The notes under the pieces are model-generated. The model worked only from the letters and a program-made list of their open reading frames with translations. It made no database searches and was not told where the DNA came from. 64,000 nucleotides of DNA, from assembly GCA_013400155.1 (NCBI GenBank), contig VXBM01000220.1:160021-224020 (forward strand), written 5' to 3'. The translations under genes were made by a program, and so were the position numbers. The stretch comes from Helopsaltes ochotensis (taxonomy: Eukaryota; Chordata; Aves; Passeriformes; Locustellidae). Of the stretch, positions 13,191-26,100 are shown piece after piece. Position 1 is the first letter of the stretch; the number at the start of each line of letters is the position of its first letter.

Positions 13191-14220
13191 TACAGCTTCA
13201 TCACAGACTTTGGAGAGAAAGCCTTTATCAAGAATAAGGAAGAAACACTTCAGCTGGTGATCTAGCACTCTGAATTTCTGACTGTGAAATCTTATCCTAA
13301 ATCTTTTCAGACATGCTGACACACGTTCAGTAAAAATTTGCCATTGTGATGTGAAGTATCCTTATTTTATGTGCAGTACATACCTACATCTTCATCTACA
13401 AACATCAATAATCTGCACTTAATAAATAATGCAAGAGGAGCTATTCAAACCCCAAAGTGCAAGCACTAAAGATCCTACTTAATGTTGGCCTTAAAAATCC
13501 TGATAGTTCAGATGTGGAGCCACCCTTTACGATGAGATACTTTCAAATGAGCAATATGGCAAAAGCACAACACTGAATGTTGAAAACTGGGAACTGGGAA
13601 GGACAGTTGGGGTATTAAAGGAAGCCATAAATAACCTTGCACATGTACCGTGCTAGAAAAAGGAACAGATTCTGTGAAGCCTACCCAGTCAATAAATATA
13701 AACACATAACCTCTTTCTTCCCAGCTCCCTTTCCTCTTTCAGTGCCATTGCAGAGTCAGTGCATTGCAGTGCCATCTTGAATAGACTTAAAAAAAATAAA
13801 AAGGATTTTAATCTAACATCTTCTAAGTTGAGGTGATTAGCAAATAGCTAACCATTAATGATGCTTGTGACAAGAATATGGATGCCAAAAGTTATGAAAC
13901 CTTGCCTGGTAGATAAATGGTACCTTTCTCAGCCATCTGTCTTACAAATGATCCTATATATACAGCTATTATTTCACTCAGACACTGGCAGCTCTGCAAT
14001 TGTTCATGGTCTCAGTGAAGAATAATACCTGTCATGCAGTTTCATTGCTCTGACTTTTAACAGACCTGTTTTCAGCTTGTCTCAAATGCTGCACAACTAC
14101 TGCACATAGCAAAGCACCAGAAAAGAACAGGTAAGATAAAGACCAAGAAATTTTGCTAGAACATGCTGCTAAATTTGCAAATGGTTCTCTACCCATTTCT
14201 GAGAAAACATTGAAGAGTCC
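13191..14220. other. Unannotated intergenic DNA between two LTR fragments
   Basis: Nothing recognised, apart from a small direct repeat of CAGTGCCAT/GCATTGCAGTGCCATC near 13740-13775. Confidence 0.45.
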
Positions 14221-14585
14221 GCTGCTTCTGGCTCGTATAATTTTTTTCATAGTAGCAAGTAAGGGGCTATGTTTTAAATCTGTGGTGGAAACAGTGCTGA
14301 TAACTGAGGGATATTTGAGTTGCTGCTGAGCAGGCCTTGCACACTGTCAAGGCCTTTTTTGCTTCTTGTACTACTCTCAAAGGGGTTGAGATTAAACAAG
14401 GAACAGGGAGGGGACACAAGCAGGACACCTGATCCCAGCTGACCAGAGGGATAATCCTATTCTGTACAGTTTTGTGCTCAGCATATAAAGCTGGGGAAGA
14501 AGGAAGCGGGGGGAAGACACACCCTGGGAGTGATGGCAGTGTCTTCCCAAGTAATGGGTACGTTTCTCATCTTCCCTGGGACTCT
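14221..14585 (+). mobile_element. LTR fragment (U3 and R), same family as 22821-23390
   Basis: Shared blocks in order: CATAGTAGC...GGGGCTATGTTTT, TTGCTGCTGAGCAGGCCTTG, CAAGGCC...TTGCTTCTTGT, AGGGGACACAAGCAGGAC, GACCAGAGGGATAATCC, GTGCTCAGCATATAAAGCTG (TATA box at 14482-14489), GGAGTGATGGCAGTGTCTTC and CCAAGTAATGGGTACG. U5 and the 3' terminus are missing. It is a second copy of the U3 start seen at 13042, so the two are separate insertions. Confidence 0.75.
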
Positions 14586-17339
14586 CTCAGAAGTTACCTC
14601 ATCACCTCCTCTGACTTGCTTACTTGATGATGCAAAAGTCTCCAATCTGTCCCTCATCTTGCACACCCTCTCCTCAGGTTCAGGCACTTTTGACTGGCAG
14701 CAAGAACGGTGCTTACACTTCCTTATTCCTAAAAAGTAATAGTATGATGCTTTTGACTTGTCTCTTACAATTGTCAAATGAATGCAGCAATCTACTGTTA
14801 AATCTAACAGCCATCTCTTTTATGTTTCCTTATCCTATGTTTTCTCACAGAAACAAATAAATGTTTCCAAATGCTATTTTTCATTAAACCAATGAAAGTT
14901 TAGGAAAGGATTCTCAATAAAATCTTAATATTTCTGACAAGTAAAGGCATTTTCTGCAGAAGTCCTAGTTCCAGGATCATGCCAAAGTAAAGAAAGCTTT
15001 CCTGTGTCTATTCTTTCTGAAATAGGAAAAAACCCCAACTGGTTTGGCTGCAAACCAGCATGATGATTGTTGTTAGTTGCACATCTTGAAGAGTTCCTTT
15101 TCAGTGTAGTATGAAACACTATCAATGTTTTCTCATTTATTTTTACCACATTTTCTTTCTCTTCTCTCCAGGAAAAAATACTTAACACAGATGAAAACTG
15201 TTTTCCCCCTCTTTAGCAGCAACAGGATTTCAACACAATATAGGCTTCAAGTCCTTCACATAAGTTATTACGCTTTTAGCTACCTGGAACCTCTGAAACT
15301 GTTAAAAATATCAATTAGTATTTTGTCAGATATCTATTTTCTACACATCTAAAGCCACCTGACTTGCCTAATTAACAAGGTCACTTTTCTAACCTGGATA
15401 CTTGACCTGCACACTGAAGATCTAACATAATACTACGCCTCCATGTAACAGACCTTTACACTCAGTTTACTTTTGTTCAGTCATTGTAAAAATAAATAGT
15501 GAAACAGTTTTTGGGCCTGTAATCCCACGTCAGCCTCTGCCAAATCTAGCCACCATCACTAAAAATGCTGGCACAATTCAGACTGCATTAGATGACAGCA
15601 GACTAAAAGAGAGTAACAGCTCAAATAGAAAAAGTATAAATGAAACAGACATTAAATACCATTCAGAGCTTCCAGATGACGCACAAAACAGCCTGTAATT
15701 ATGTGCTCCAAAGCAGAAGTTGGTGCTTTGGAATTATTAGGGAAGTTACTGTTTACATAAAGTCATGTCATTACCCCAATGGTACCTGACCACTTCCATG
15801 GGGGATGAACTTTGAAATAAGAGAAAGCCATTTTTAACCTGAGACACTGCAATCCTTTGTGAGCACTGGACAGCACTCCTGCTCACTACCTGAAGTAGTG
15901 TGTTTCTGTATCTTCATAGATGCCATGACTTGTAGCTGAAGAACAATTTTCTCAGTCAAATATTATCCCTTTGGGAACGTACTAACATCTTTTACTTAGC
16001 AAACCTAACATACTGAATCAGCCAACATCCATGCTTGAGCTTCTTCCATGACTCAAAGATGACAAAAAAAGCCCTATCATCTTTTCCTTAATTTATACAC
16101 AGCAACAAATAAGGCTGATGATTTATGAAAGTAATAACAGCAATAAAAAAATGACATGGTGAAATTGATCTGAAAAAATGTTCAAAAATGAAACATTTTG
16201 TCTTTCTATCTCATAGGATAAACATGCAATAACAATAGAAAAGAACTGACAAATAGTTATGTTCAATCTACAACAAAACACTGTCCAGATCAAATTAACT
16301 TCTGATCCACCAGAGATCTATTTCTTTTACTAAGAGGTTCATACAGGTTGGGCATTGGGGATGTATGGTATTCATACATTCATACATCTGTGGAGAACAT
16401 GAATTCTAGCAAAACTTGCCTAGTAACTACAGTAACTGAACAGTTGACAGTATTTGCCAACAAGACAGTTTTTGAGATTAGGATAGCAGGGGTCACATTT
16501 AAGCCTGAAAAGAGAGACGGCAGAGAAGTCAGTTCGTACTGGATATGGTTCTTGAGCAAGTAGAGCTCATTTGAATCTAGTGGATTGCTTCTCTGTGTAT
16601 AGAAGAATTCTACCTTTATCATTTTATTCTTACCGGGTAATTAAAATTGCTTCTGCATTGATAAAAAAATATCAATAAAATTAAGATAGCCAAAAGAAGA
16701 TATTAACAAGATGAGAATAAGCATTTCATAGGAATGGAGAGTAAAGTATCAGAATTCTTTTTAAACTACACAGCCTTTAGGTAGGGTGCTAACTTCAACC
16801 TATGGCAATTATTTTCTGGAATCTGCTTAGACAGGAAATACTTTAACCTAATTTTCACTACTTCTCTTTTAATTACGGTATTCCAGAGAAAATTTTTATC
16901 ACTATAGCAGAAAATAATTTTTATTCAGTTTTGCTAGAATTCAATATAATTTTGCTAGAGTGAAATACAAAAATCTAACTCAAAAATAATGGATATTTTG
17001 AATAGAGAACTCAAATAATCCAAAGACAGTTTTCATCACAGTAAAGTATTTAATGACAAAAATCAGGGTTTCCAGTAGTGAGTCAAGAGAGCAGGTCCCA
17101 CTTTTTTTTTTTTCTCCCCAGAATGGCACAAAATAAATTTCTACATCTTCGAGAACTTCCAAGGAATTGGTTGCAATAGATATCAGCAAGTATTACAATT
17201 CTGGCAAATCATAGCAAAACCTACCTACCTTTAAGATCAGTTTTAAGAGCGCACATTTTTGTTAATATTTCACATAATACACAACTTTTGCTAGACACAA
17301 AAGTAGCCTTTTAAGACAGAGTTTGCAGCACAGCAGTCA
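14586..17339. other. Unannotated DNA downstream of STXBP6
   Basis: No coding exon or transposon recognised. An AATAAA on the minus strand near 16920 could belong to a longer STXBP6 3'UTR. Confidence 0.45.
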
Positions 17340-20138
17340 AGTCTAACAATACATTATTTTTATTCTGTTCAGAACTTTAAAAAGATAAAGAAACTATTAA
17401 TATTGTTACAATTTACAAATACATTCATTCATATGAAACATTAACCTGAATCATAGTATATGTTATGTACATGACTATCTAATAATACTAGGTTGTATAC
17501 ACTACAAGCTAAGTTCCAGAAGGAAACTGCAGTGCTCTAACATTTACCTTTGAATAAACATTTATACACCTTGATTTTTTTTCTAAAAACTACCAAACCT
17601 TGTAGTTTAATGAACAGCAAGAACAAAGTAAACAGACAAACCACTTTTCCTTCATTTAGAAGACTTAGGTTGCTTAAAGTTCCCACAGTAAATGGCTTTT
17701 GATGGTTGGATTACAGTCCTGAGATATGATAAAACCCAACAGACTCAACTGGAAGATATAAAACAATCCAAAATGCTGAAAAACTCAGGTGGGACTAAAG
17801 CAATGCTTTAGTACAATTCAACTCACAAGAGGTCTGGAACTTAGCAGTGCAATTGTGATCTTGTCCTATCCAGCTGATATTTATGTAAACACTTGAAAAT
17901 ATATGCCTTTTTAATCTAGATTTAGACAACTAATTGTTTTCAGGTTTATCTGACCTGGGTTTTAAACACATTTCTTCTAATTATTTGCAAGCTTAGAGGA
18001 CTGGCTAGATGGCAGCAGTTCAGAATCTACTTTCAACAGAGAGAGAGACTTGTGAGGTTAGCAGCAGAATATAGTTTTAAAAGAGCGGAAAACATAACAA
18101 GAAGATAGCTATGTGGTCAGAAATGTACTCCTTGACTGATTTATATCCATCTTCAAAAAAAAAAAAATAGCCTAACACTTTGTATCTAGCAGAAGTTTAA
18201 TTTCTGTTTAAAGAACTGACACTGTTTTTCTGGTTAATTGCAGAAATACCCAGTCATTACAATAGCATTCAGACATTTCCAGGGTAAGCATTACTTACAC
18301 ATAGCTCAACAGTGTTCAGAACTGGTATTGTTAATGAACTTGCTCTGATTTATAACAGAAGTGGCCAAATTCAATTTCAGTAGGTGCTAGATTTGGTAAC
18401 TGTTGGAGCTGGTGCTAAATAGAGTTAAATGAGCATATGGTACTACAAAAATGACCCATTCTCTCAACTCCCAGTGTGAAATTAAATAAAAAGCTTCATA
18501 CAAAACTGTTTAAATTACAGGAAAAAAAAGACACTTAAAAAAAAATCTGTTTGAGGAAAGCAAACAGATGTAAAGTTTGAATGCCATCAGCTACCTAGAC
18601 AGTGTCCTTAGTTCAAATGAGAATACTTTCCTAAAGGCAAGCATCTCTTTACAAAATGGGCATTTCCATGAAATTTTCAGTTATTTCAGCTTGCGGTAAG
18701 TAAAATATTCTCAATTACTACAGTAGCTTTTATCTCTCTTACAAGCACTGCTCTGAGGATTTTAGACTGTTGTGTCATTAATAATGCAAAAATCATATTC
18801 TACAATGAATACAGTACATTCACATAATGCCAGCTTTTCTCTGGTAAGATGAGAGCAAAAATGAAGAGCAGGCATTTTCAGAAGATGAAGGCTGTACCTT
18901 CTGCAAGGATTTCTTTTCTAGCTTTCTGGTTTAAAAAAGAAAAAAAGCAACATCTTTTTCTCTTTTTTTTTCACCTTTTCATTCTTGAAGCATATTAGAC
19001 CATCTTAAAAATGTTAAGAAAACAGCTGTGAAGGAAAAAGGTAACCTACTTAGTTTTGTAAGAGAAATACAGTGCATATATTGCAGACAGTGAATACAGA
19101 TGAAGTAGAGTCATCCTTCCAGTGATAACATATTGAAAGCTGAGACTCAAACTAGAAGTTGATTTTAGTGTACCAAGACATGCTTTTTTGAAAGCCTCTA
19201 TATTAAAAATCAGACAACTTGCTAACACAGAAGTCATTAAAATCAGACAAATTTCTGAAGTATCGTTTCTCTTACTGTAGAATTTATGAAAAACAGATGT
19301 CTTGAAAATAGTGCACTCTCATCTTCCCAGGCCTTTGCATTCGCATTTTCATAGGCCTTTAACCACACAATCACAGGTAAAAAGAAATGTTATTTTATAC
19401 CAAGATTGCTAAATTGTAGATTGTGTTTGAGGCACAGCTATGTGCGCATAGATGTAAAAATTACTTTTTTCCTCAATTTTAAAACCTCAAGCATACATTC
19501 TCTAGGTTTCAGCATACTATTCAAATAATCAGTCTGAAAGTGAAAATAGGAACATGTAAAATGCTGATATGAATGGAATTCAGATATGCACTTCTGAACG
19601 CTGGTGCACATGCAATGAATGCTTCCTGCATTAGTTAGAAGAAACAAGTTTTTCTGTTTCGCAGGACAAAGCAGTTTGTCCTCCACTATAGCTACAACCC
19701 CAGATGTTTAATTCTAACATTCATTCACATTCTGCTGATGCTACATTAAATGAAGAAAATTATACCCCTTCTTTGGATTTTATTTCCACACACGTCCACA
19801 ATCAGTTCAGTCGTTTTTTTGTACAGCCACGGAAGAATATTACTATTTTAATCCTGATCAGCTTGTCATTTGGTCCTTTTTCAATGTTTGCTTTCACTTC
19901 TGTAACAACTGAAATACAGGTAGAAAGTACCGCAGGACTGTGTAGCAATATTAAAAAAGAGGAACAAAAGTAAGTCAGAAAAGTAGAAATGCAACACTTT
20001 TTCCTGCACAGAAACTGAAAGAATGCATCTCCACTGAACAGGAAGGAAAAAGCACACAGAAGACTGAATCTCCTGTAAAAGTTGCTGATTGCAGCCTTTT
20101 CAGCTTCTCTTGAGAAGATTCCAACTTTGGGCAGTATC
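17340..20138 (-). other. STXBP6: Probable STXBP6 3'UTR
   Basis: This is the sequence directly after the stop codon on the minus strand. It is AT-rich and I recognised no interspersed repeat in it. AATAAA hexamers on the minus strand occur near 19780, near 17358-17363 and again near 16920. The 17358 signal is followed in transcript direction by a T/G-rich stretch around 17270-17310, as expected for a cleavage site, so I place the end near 17340. The 19780 hexamer could give a short isoform. The 3' end is inferred and could lie several hundred bases either way. Confidence 0.4.
17358..17363 (-). terminator. Candidate polyadenylation signal for STXBP6
   Basis: An AATAAA hexamer on the minus strand lies about 2.8 kb after the stop codon, with a GT-rich stretch (TTGTGTATTATGTG type) some 50-90 bases downstream. 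Competing hexamers at about 19780 and 16920 make the choice uncertain. Confidence 0.35.
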
Positions 20139-20162
20139 TCAGCATTTGTGCTTCATGGCAAG
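20139..20162 (-). CDS. STXBP6: STXBP6 terminal coding segment, residues 204-210 and stop
   Basis: After an intron of 1,173 bp with a TTTTTCAG acceptor (AG at 20163-20164), the frame gives LAMKHKC and then TGA at 20139-20141. This is the exact C-terminus expected for amisyn, and entry is in phase 0 from Lys203. Only 24 nt are coding, so an ORF caller cannot see it. Without it the frame would read through the donor of the previous exon into a spurious VRFQQDKNQ tail. The rest of this last exon is 3'UTR running to lower coordinates. Confidence 0.92.
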   Translation of the reverse strand, partial: LAMKHKC

Positions 20163-23100
20163 CTGAAAAACAAAGAAAAATGTCAATTAAAGAGATATCA
20201 CTGAGAACGACAGCTGTATCAACCTAATGTGGCTAGTCTGGATAAGAAGAATTTTTAAGACAAATTCTCCAAAAGATGCCTGAAATGCATTAACTTCTTT
20301 GCATACAGATATATAGTCATTCCCTTTCCTGGGACACACAGGCAAAGCCTCTCTTTGCCATGCCAAGGAGGCAGGATTTATTTGCTTTCCCAGCTTTGTT
20401 TCCCAATGTTCCAGTATTTTGCTATCTGTGAGGAAGGCTAGAGCAAGACACCAGAAACAAAGACATGCTTAGAAGAATAGTAATTTTGACCCAGTGATTT
20501 TGATTGTTAACTACAATCAGAAATTCTACACAAGTAATTTAAAACACCTATTCAGGAGCTCTGCCACTACATAATGATGAAAAATAAAGGACTGATTGCC
20601 TTTCCACCTCTTTGATTACCAATTACTTCCATTTCAAATATTTCAAAAATGGACTTAACTGGGAATGAGAGGGAGAAGAAAGAGATGAAGTGAGTTAAAA
20701 CCTGTAAAAAATGTGTAGACAAAATTACTTTGCAAACTAAGCAGAGAACTTAGGGTTAGATTCCATATAATTAAAAATTGCTATCTATAGATAATAGAAC
20801 ACTAAGAGATAACTGAGATAAGTGAACCCTCCAGGAAATTACCTAGAAAACAGAAGTGGTAGAGACAGTTAAAATTCACTCATTTGCTACCGGCAATGAC
20901 CAATAAATGACTCAAATTAAACTGACATAAACCTTTGATATTCAAGGATATGGTTACGAATAGCTTTTAAAAGCAATTAATATTTGTAGTGATATACTAG
21001 AAATGCATTTCAGCGTGAAAGAACTTAAACCCACACTTTTCTTTCTTTCCTCAAACAGAATTGGTTTTTTTTAAGTGTCTTTGGCATGCAACTCTGAGAA
21101 GTTTTTATTATACAGAATTTATAACTTTGAGATCCTGTTCAGTCACCAACAAACGGAAGGGATTTTTTAGAGGTAAAGAAGGTGAAGAAGGTGTCACAAG
21201 GAGGATTTGGTACATACCCTAACCTAAGTTCAAGCCTTTATACAACTAAGTACAAATACATGCTTTCATTCACCAAACTCTGACAGTCAAATGTCTGACT
21301 TCAACCTACTGATTCTTATCCTGCTGAAATCTTACCTTATGTGCAGTTTCTGCAAACTGCTGAGCACTGTTTTTCAGCTCCTCTGTCTTTTCTTCTGCAC
21401 GACCTAGCCTTTCACCACGCTCATTCAAGGCCTGACTTGCCTTCTGTACTGCACTTGTCACACTGTCTGCTGCTGAATGGAGTATGCTGTTTCCTGCAAC
21501 ACCAAAAGAAGCCATTAGAGCACATATGCTTTGTATTAAATACAATTAATTTAATTTATAATGCTCTAGAGCTGTTGTGCTATCTGGACTAGCCTCACTT
21601 AACTACAATCTCTCTTGAGGGGGTTGTAGAGGGCAATGAGATCCCCCCTGAGCCCCCTTCAGACAAAACAAACCCAGCTCCCTCAGCTGTTCCTCAAAGC
21701 ACAAGTTCTCCAGACCTCTCACGAGCCTTGTTGTCCTTCACTGGACACACTCCAGAACTTCAATGCCCTTTCTGAAGTCAGGGTCCCAAAACAGAGCGCA
21801 GCACTCGAGGCATGGCCTCACCTGTGCTGAGTACAGAGGGATGGTCACTTCCCTGGTCCTGCTGGCCACACCATTGCTGCTACAGGCCAAGATGCCACTG
21901 GCCTTCTTGGCCACCTGGGGCCACTGCTGGCTCACACTGAGCCTGCTGTTGACCAGCACCCCCAAGCCCCTTTCTGCTGGACAGCCACTCTTGCCCCAGC
22001 CTGTAGCGCCGCCTGGGATTGCTGTGACCCAAGAGCAGGACCTGGCACTTTGCCTTAGTGAACCTCATGCTGTGGTCCTTAGCCCATTGATTGGGTTTGT
22101 CCAGATCCCTCTGTAGAGCCTTCCTTCCCTTGAGCGATCAACACTCCCACCCATCTTGGTATCATCTGCAAATCTGCTGAGAGTACCCTCAATCCCTACA
22201 TCCAGATCATCAACTAAGATGTCGAACAGGATTGGCCCCAAAACTGAGCCCTGGAGAACACTGCTAGCGATGCGTCGCCAACTGGATTTAGTTTCCATTC
22301 ACCACAACTCTCTGGGCCAGATTTTTATCCATTGAAGAGTCGACCTATCCAAGCTGCAAGCAGCCAGTTGATATAGGGGGATGCTGAGGGAGATGGTGTC
22401 AAGCACTTTACTGAAGTCTAGATAAACAACATCCACAGCCTTTCCCTCATCCACACTGTCATAGAAGGACATCAGGGCAGTCAAGCAGCACCTTGCTCTC
22501 ATAAATCCGTATTGGCTGGGCTTGATGCCCTGGTTGTCCTGGCTGTCATTTTTTCCACAGCATTAAAACCAAATATATAATGCTCTTAAATGAATTATTC
22601 TGGTTACGGTATGAAACAAACTCAACACAGTTGAAGTGTTCACTACAGCAAATCTGCTGTTAAAGTCTGTTGTTCTTACTGATGTACAAAGACAAGTGAA
22701 AGCAGACACAAACACACTGCTTGTATCATTAATCTGAGAAGTGCACCTACTTCAGAAATATTCTCGGGTGAAAAAAATCAAACCCAAACATTAATTTAAA
22801 GGGCTATTTTGCTACTAGTTTGTTGTAGTTTAACCCAAGCCAGCAACACAGTACCACACAGCCCTTTGCTCACTCTCCCACCAGCAGAACTGGAGAGAGA
22901 AGGTAAAAATCAGAAAACTGATGGGGAGAGATACAGACAGTTTAATAGGGAAAGCAAAAGCTCTGCACTAAAGTAAAGTAAAACATGGAATTAATTCACT
23001 GTTTCCCATGGGCAAGCAGGGGTTCAGCTGTCTCCAGCAGAGCAGGCACCCATCACACAGTATCAAGAAAATAAATGTCATTACCCCAAACTTCCTCCCC

Positions 23101-26100
23101 TTTCTCCTTCTTCCTCTCACTTTATGTACTGAGCATGATGTCGTATGTTTTGGAAAACCCCTTTGGTCAGTGGTTCAAGCTGTGTCTCCTCCAACCAACC
23201 TCCCATGCAGGCCCAACTTCCTCGCCAGCATGGCCAGTATGAAAAGCAGAAGAGACCTTGGTTTTGTGCAATCCCAGTTCAGCAGTAACAAACACATTAC
23301 CATATTATCAACCCAATGTTCAGCACAAATCTATCACATTGCGCTGTACCAGCCACTGTGAAAAAAATTAGCACAGCCAAAACTAGCACACAGTTTCATT
23401 AGAAAAAAGAAGAACAAACAATCCTTTCAGACCCAGTTTTCAAATAATAATCCTTTCCTTAGAAAGGCCAAGCAAACAATGAATAGTGAAAGTAAAGGCT
23501 GCCCTGAGTAGCCTGTGGAGCACAGTACAAGCTGCATATGCAGGAATTCCTGAGATAAAGAAAACTGTCTTACAATTTTATTAAACTAAAACTCAACTAT
23601 AGTATTAAACTATGGAGGTGAGGCAGAGGCTTAAGAACCTACACACAGTGACTCACAGATGATGAGTCAATATGAGAAATAGCAATAAAAGAACACCCTG
23701 GCCTCCTATATAGCAATATTGTTACATTTTTACATGTATTATTTTTACATACAGGTTTGGGGTATTTTTTTTCTTTTGTTGCATTTAGAAAAGGAATATA
23801 ACAGCTGGAATTCTTGTTGAAGAGATTAGTATCTAACAATACTGTGAGCTGGAACTTTGCAGAGACAGAAATTAATCTTTTCAAGTGGTCTCCCTTCAGA
23901 CACTGAGGAGTTTGATTGTAAAACCTAACAACTTTACATACTGCACACTTTCTTACTTCAAAAATTTTCAATCAATTGCTATTTTGTTCATATTTTTTTT
24001 AAGGAGATTATTATTTTGGCTTCTGTTCAGGCAGCTTTTCCAATAAACACTTGTGCTGAGCAAGTGGAAATAATTTTCCTTTTTTGGTGGTGTGATCTAA
24101 TGGCTTTGGCCTCTTGTAAAGTGTTAGTTTTCTAGGATAAGACTTTTAAAAGCTCCCAACACGGAATTAATTCTGTTTTTTACAAGATCATAAAGCCTCT
24201 GCTGAATTCAAAGAAAGCAGGCTACATGGATAACCTTACAAAACTAAGCATCTTCTGAAGTCTTAAAATATGTTGGGAAGCAGAATTTAACATATTGCTG
24301 ACCTTCTGTCATGTCAATAGGAAACTACAGAACAAAAATATTTTTCACTTTCTATACTAAAAAAATTTATTTATTTTCTCTACTCCTAAAACTATTTGTA
24401 GATTTGTGACCAAAGATTGGTATCTATTTCTCCACATTATTTTCAGCAAAGAAGAATAAACTTGAAAGTTTGCCTCAATTATAGTATCTGTTTTTCCCTC
24501 TAGCTAACAAAATATTGTGTTCTCTCCAGTTAAGATCTGCTGTAGTTTCTCATGGGCAGTGACTTGCAGAGAAGCTGCTATTCTGAGACTGTTCTGAAGA
24601 ACCACTTTTGGAGTATCTTTACCAATGGAATGTCAGTAAAACAATAAAAAAAATCTGCTCTCATCTGTGAGCAACTCAGATTGTCAGCAGTCTATGGAAT
24701 TTCATCAGTGTATTTCTAGAGCATGTGTAGGTGTTTGCTGCTATGACTGACTACGCCTCATCCCTGTATTAGTATCACTGCAGGAATAGCAACACTTGCA
24801 GTGGACATACTGGAAAATCATTCCTACGAATAAATCATCTACAACCTGCAAAACTTTTAAGCTCTTCTTCAGGACGTTACTACTCTGATTCAAAATATCC
24901 TGAAAAATGTTTTCCATGTTGATGGAATCATTTAGGATTTCAGTAAAGCTTCTCATACTCTCTTTCACAGGATCCTTCTGGACAAAATACCCAGCTTACA
25001 TCTGGATAAACACACCATGTGATGGGTGAGCAACTGGCTCACGGTTCAGGTGCAAAGGGTTATAGTGAATGGGGTGACATCAGACTGGTGACGTGCCACT
25101 AATGGGGTTCTGAAGGGCCCTATTTTCAACATCTTCAAAAAGGACTTGGACGCAGGACTCAAATGTATACTGAGTAAGTTTTCAGACAATATTCAACTGG
25201 GAGGAGTTGTTGACACCCTTAAAGGCAGAGAGGCCCTGCAGAAAGACCTTGACAAATAGAGACCATGCAATCACCAGCTACATGAAGTTCAATAAAGGAA
25301 AGTGCTGGATTCTACACCTGGGATGGTGTAGATGGCAACTCTGGATTTATGTATAGACTCAGGAACAAGATGCTGGAGACCACTGCCATGGAAAGATCTG
25401 GGTCAATGGCAAGTTGAATCTGAGCTGGCAGTGTCCTGGCAGCCAGGAGGGCCAAGCAGGTCCTGGGGTGCATCAGGCACAGCATGGCCAGCCAGGCAAG
25501 GGAAGGGGTTGTTCCGCTCTGCTCACCTCGAGTCCTATGTGCAGTTTTGGGCAGCACAACACTCAAAGGATATAAAGCTGCTGGAGAGTGTCCAAAGAAG
25601 GACTGCAAAGATTGTGAAGGATCTAGAGAAGAAGCCATATGAGGAGTGGTTGAGATCACCTGGCTTGTTCAGCCTGAAGGAGATTGAGGGCAGACCACAC
25701 AGCAGTCAACAACTTCCTCATGAGGGGAAGAGGAGGTGCAGACACTGATTTCTTCAGTTTATTTTGGATATTAGAAAAAGGTTTTTCCTCCAGAGGATGT
25801 CTGGGCACTGGAATGGGCTCCCCAGGGCAGTAGTCACAGCACCAGCCTGACAGAGTTCAAGCAGCATTTGGAAAATGCTCTCAGGCACATGGTGTGACTC
25901 TTGGGGTCTCCTGTGCAGAGCCAGGTGCTGAACTTTGATGACCCTTGTAGGTCCCTTCCAACACAGGATATTCCACTTTTCAAGCTGTATCAGAGGCTCT
26001 TACACCCCATGAAGTGACCTTTAGGACTTTTATCATGCACAATGAAAAGTACATCCTTTAGCCACCATACCCAATATGTGAAAGATACAGGAATATTGTC

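Noticed and set aside
25332..25748. 138-codon open frame, the longest in the window, present twice
   Set aside because: It encodes the degraded CR1 ORF2 C-terminal tail, and the second copy at 26398-26814 is part of the duplicated block. It is not a host gene.
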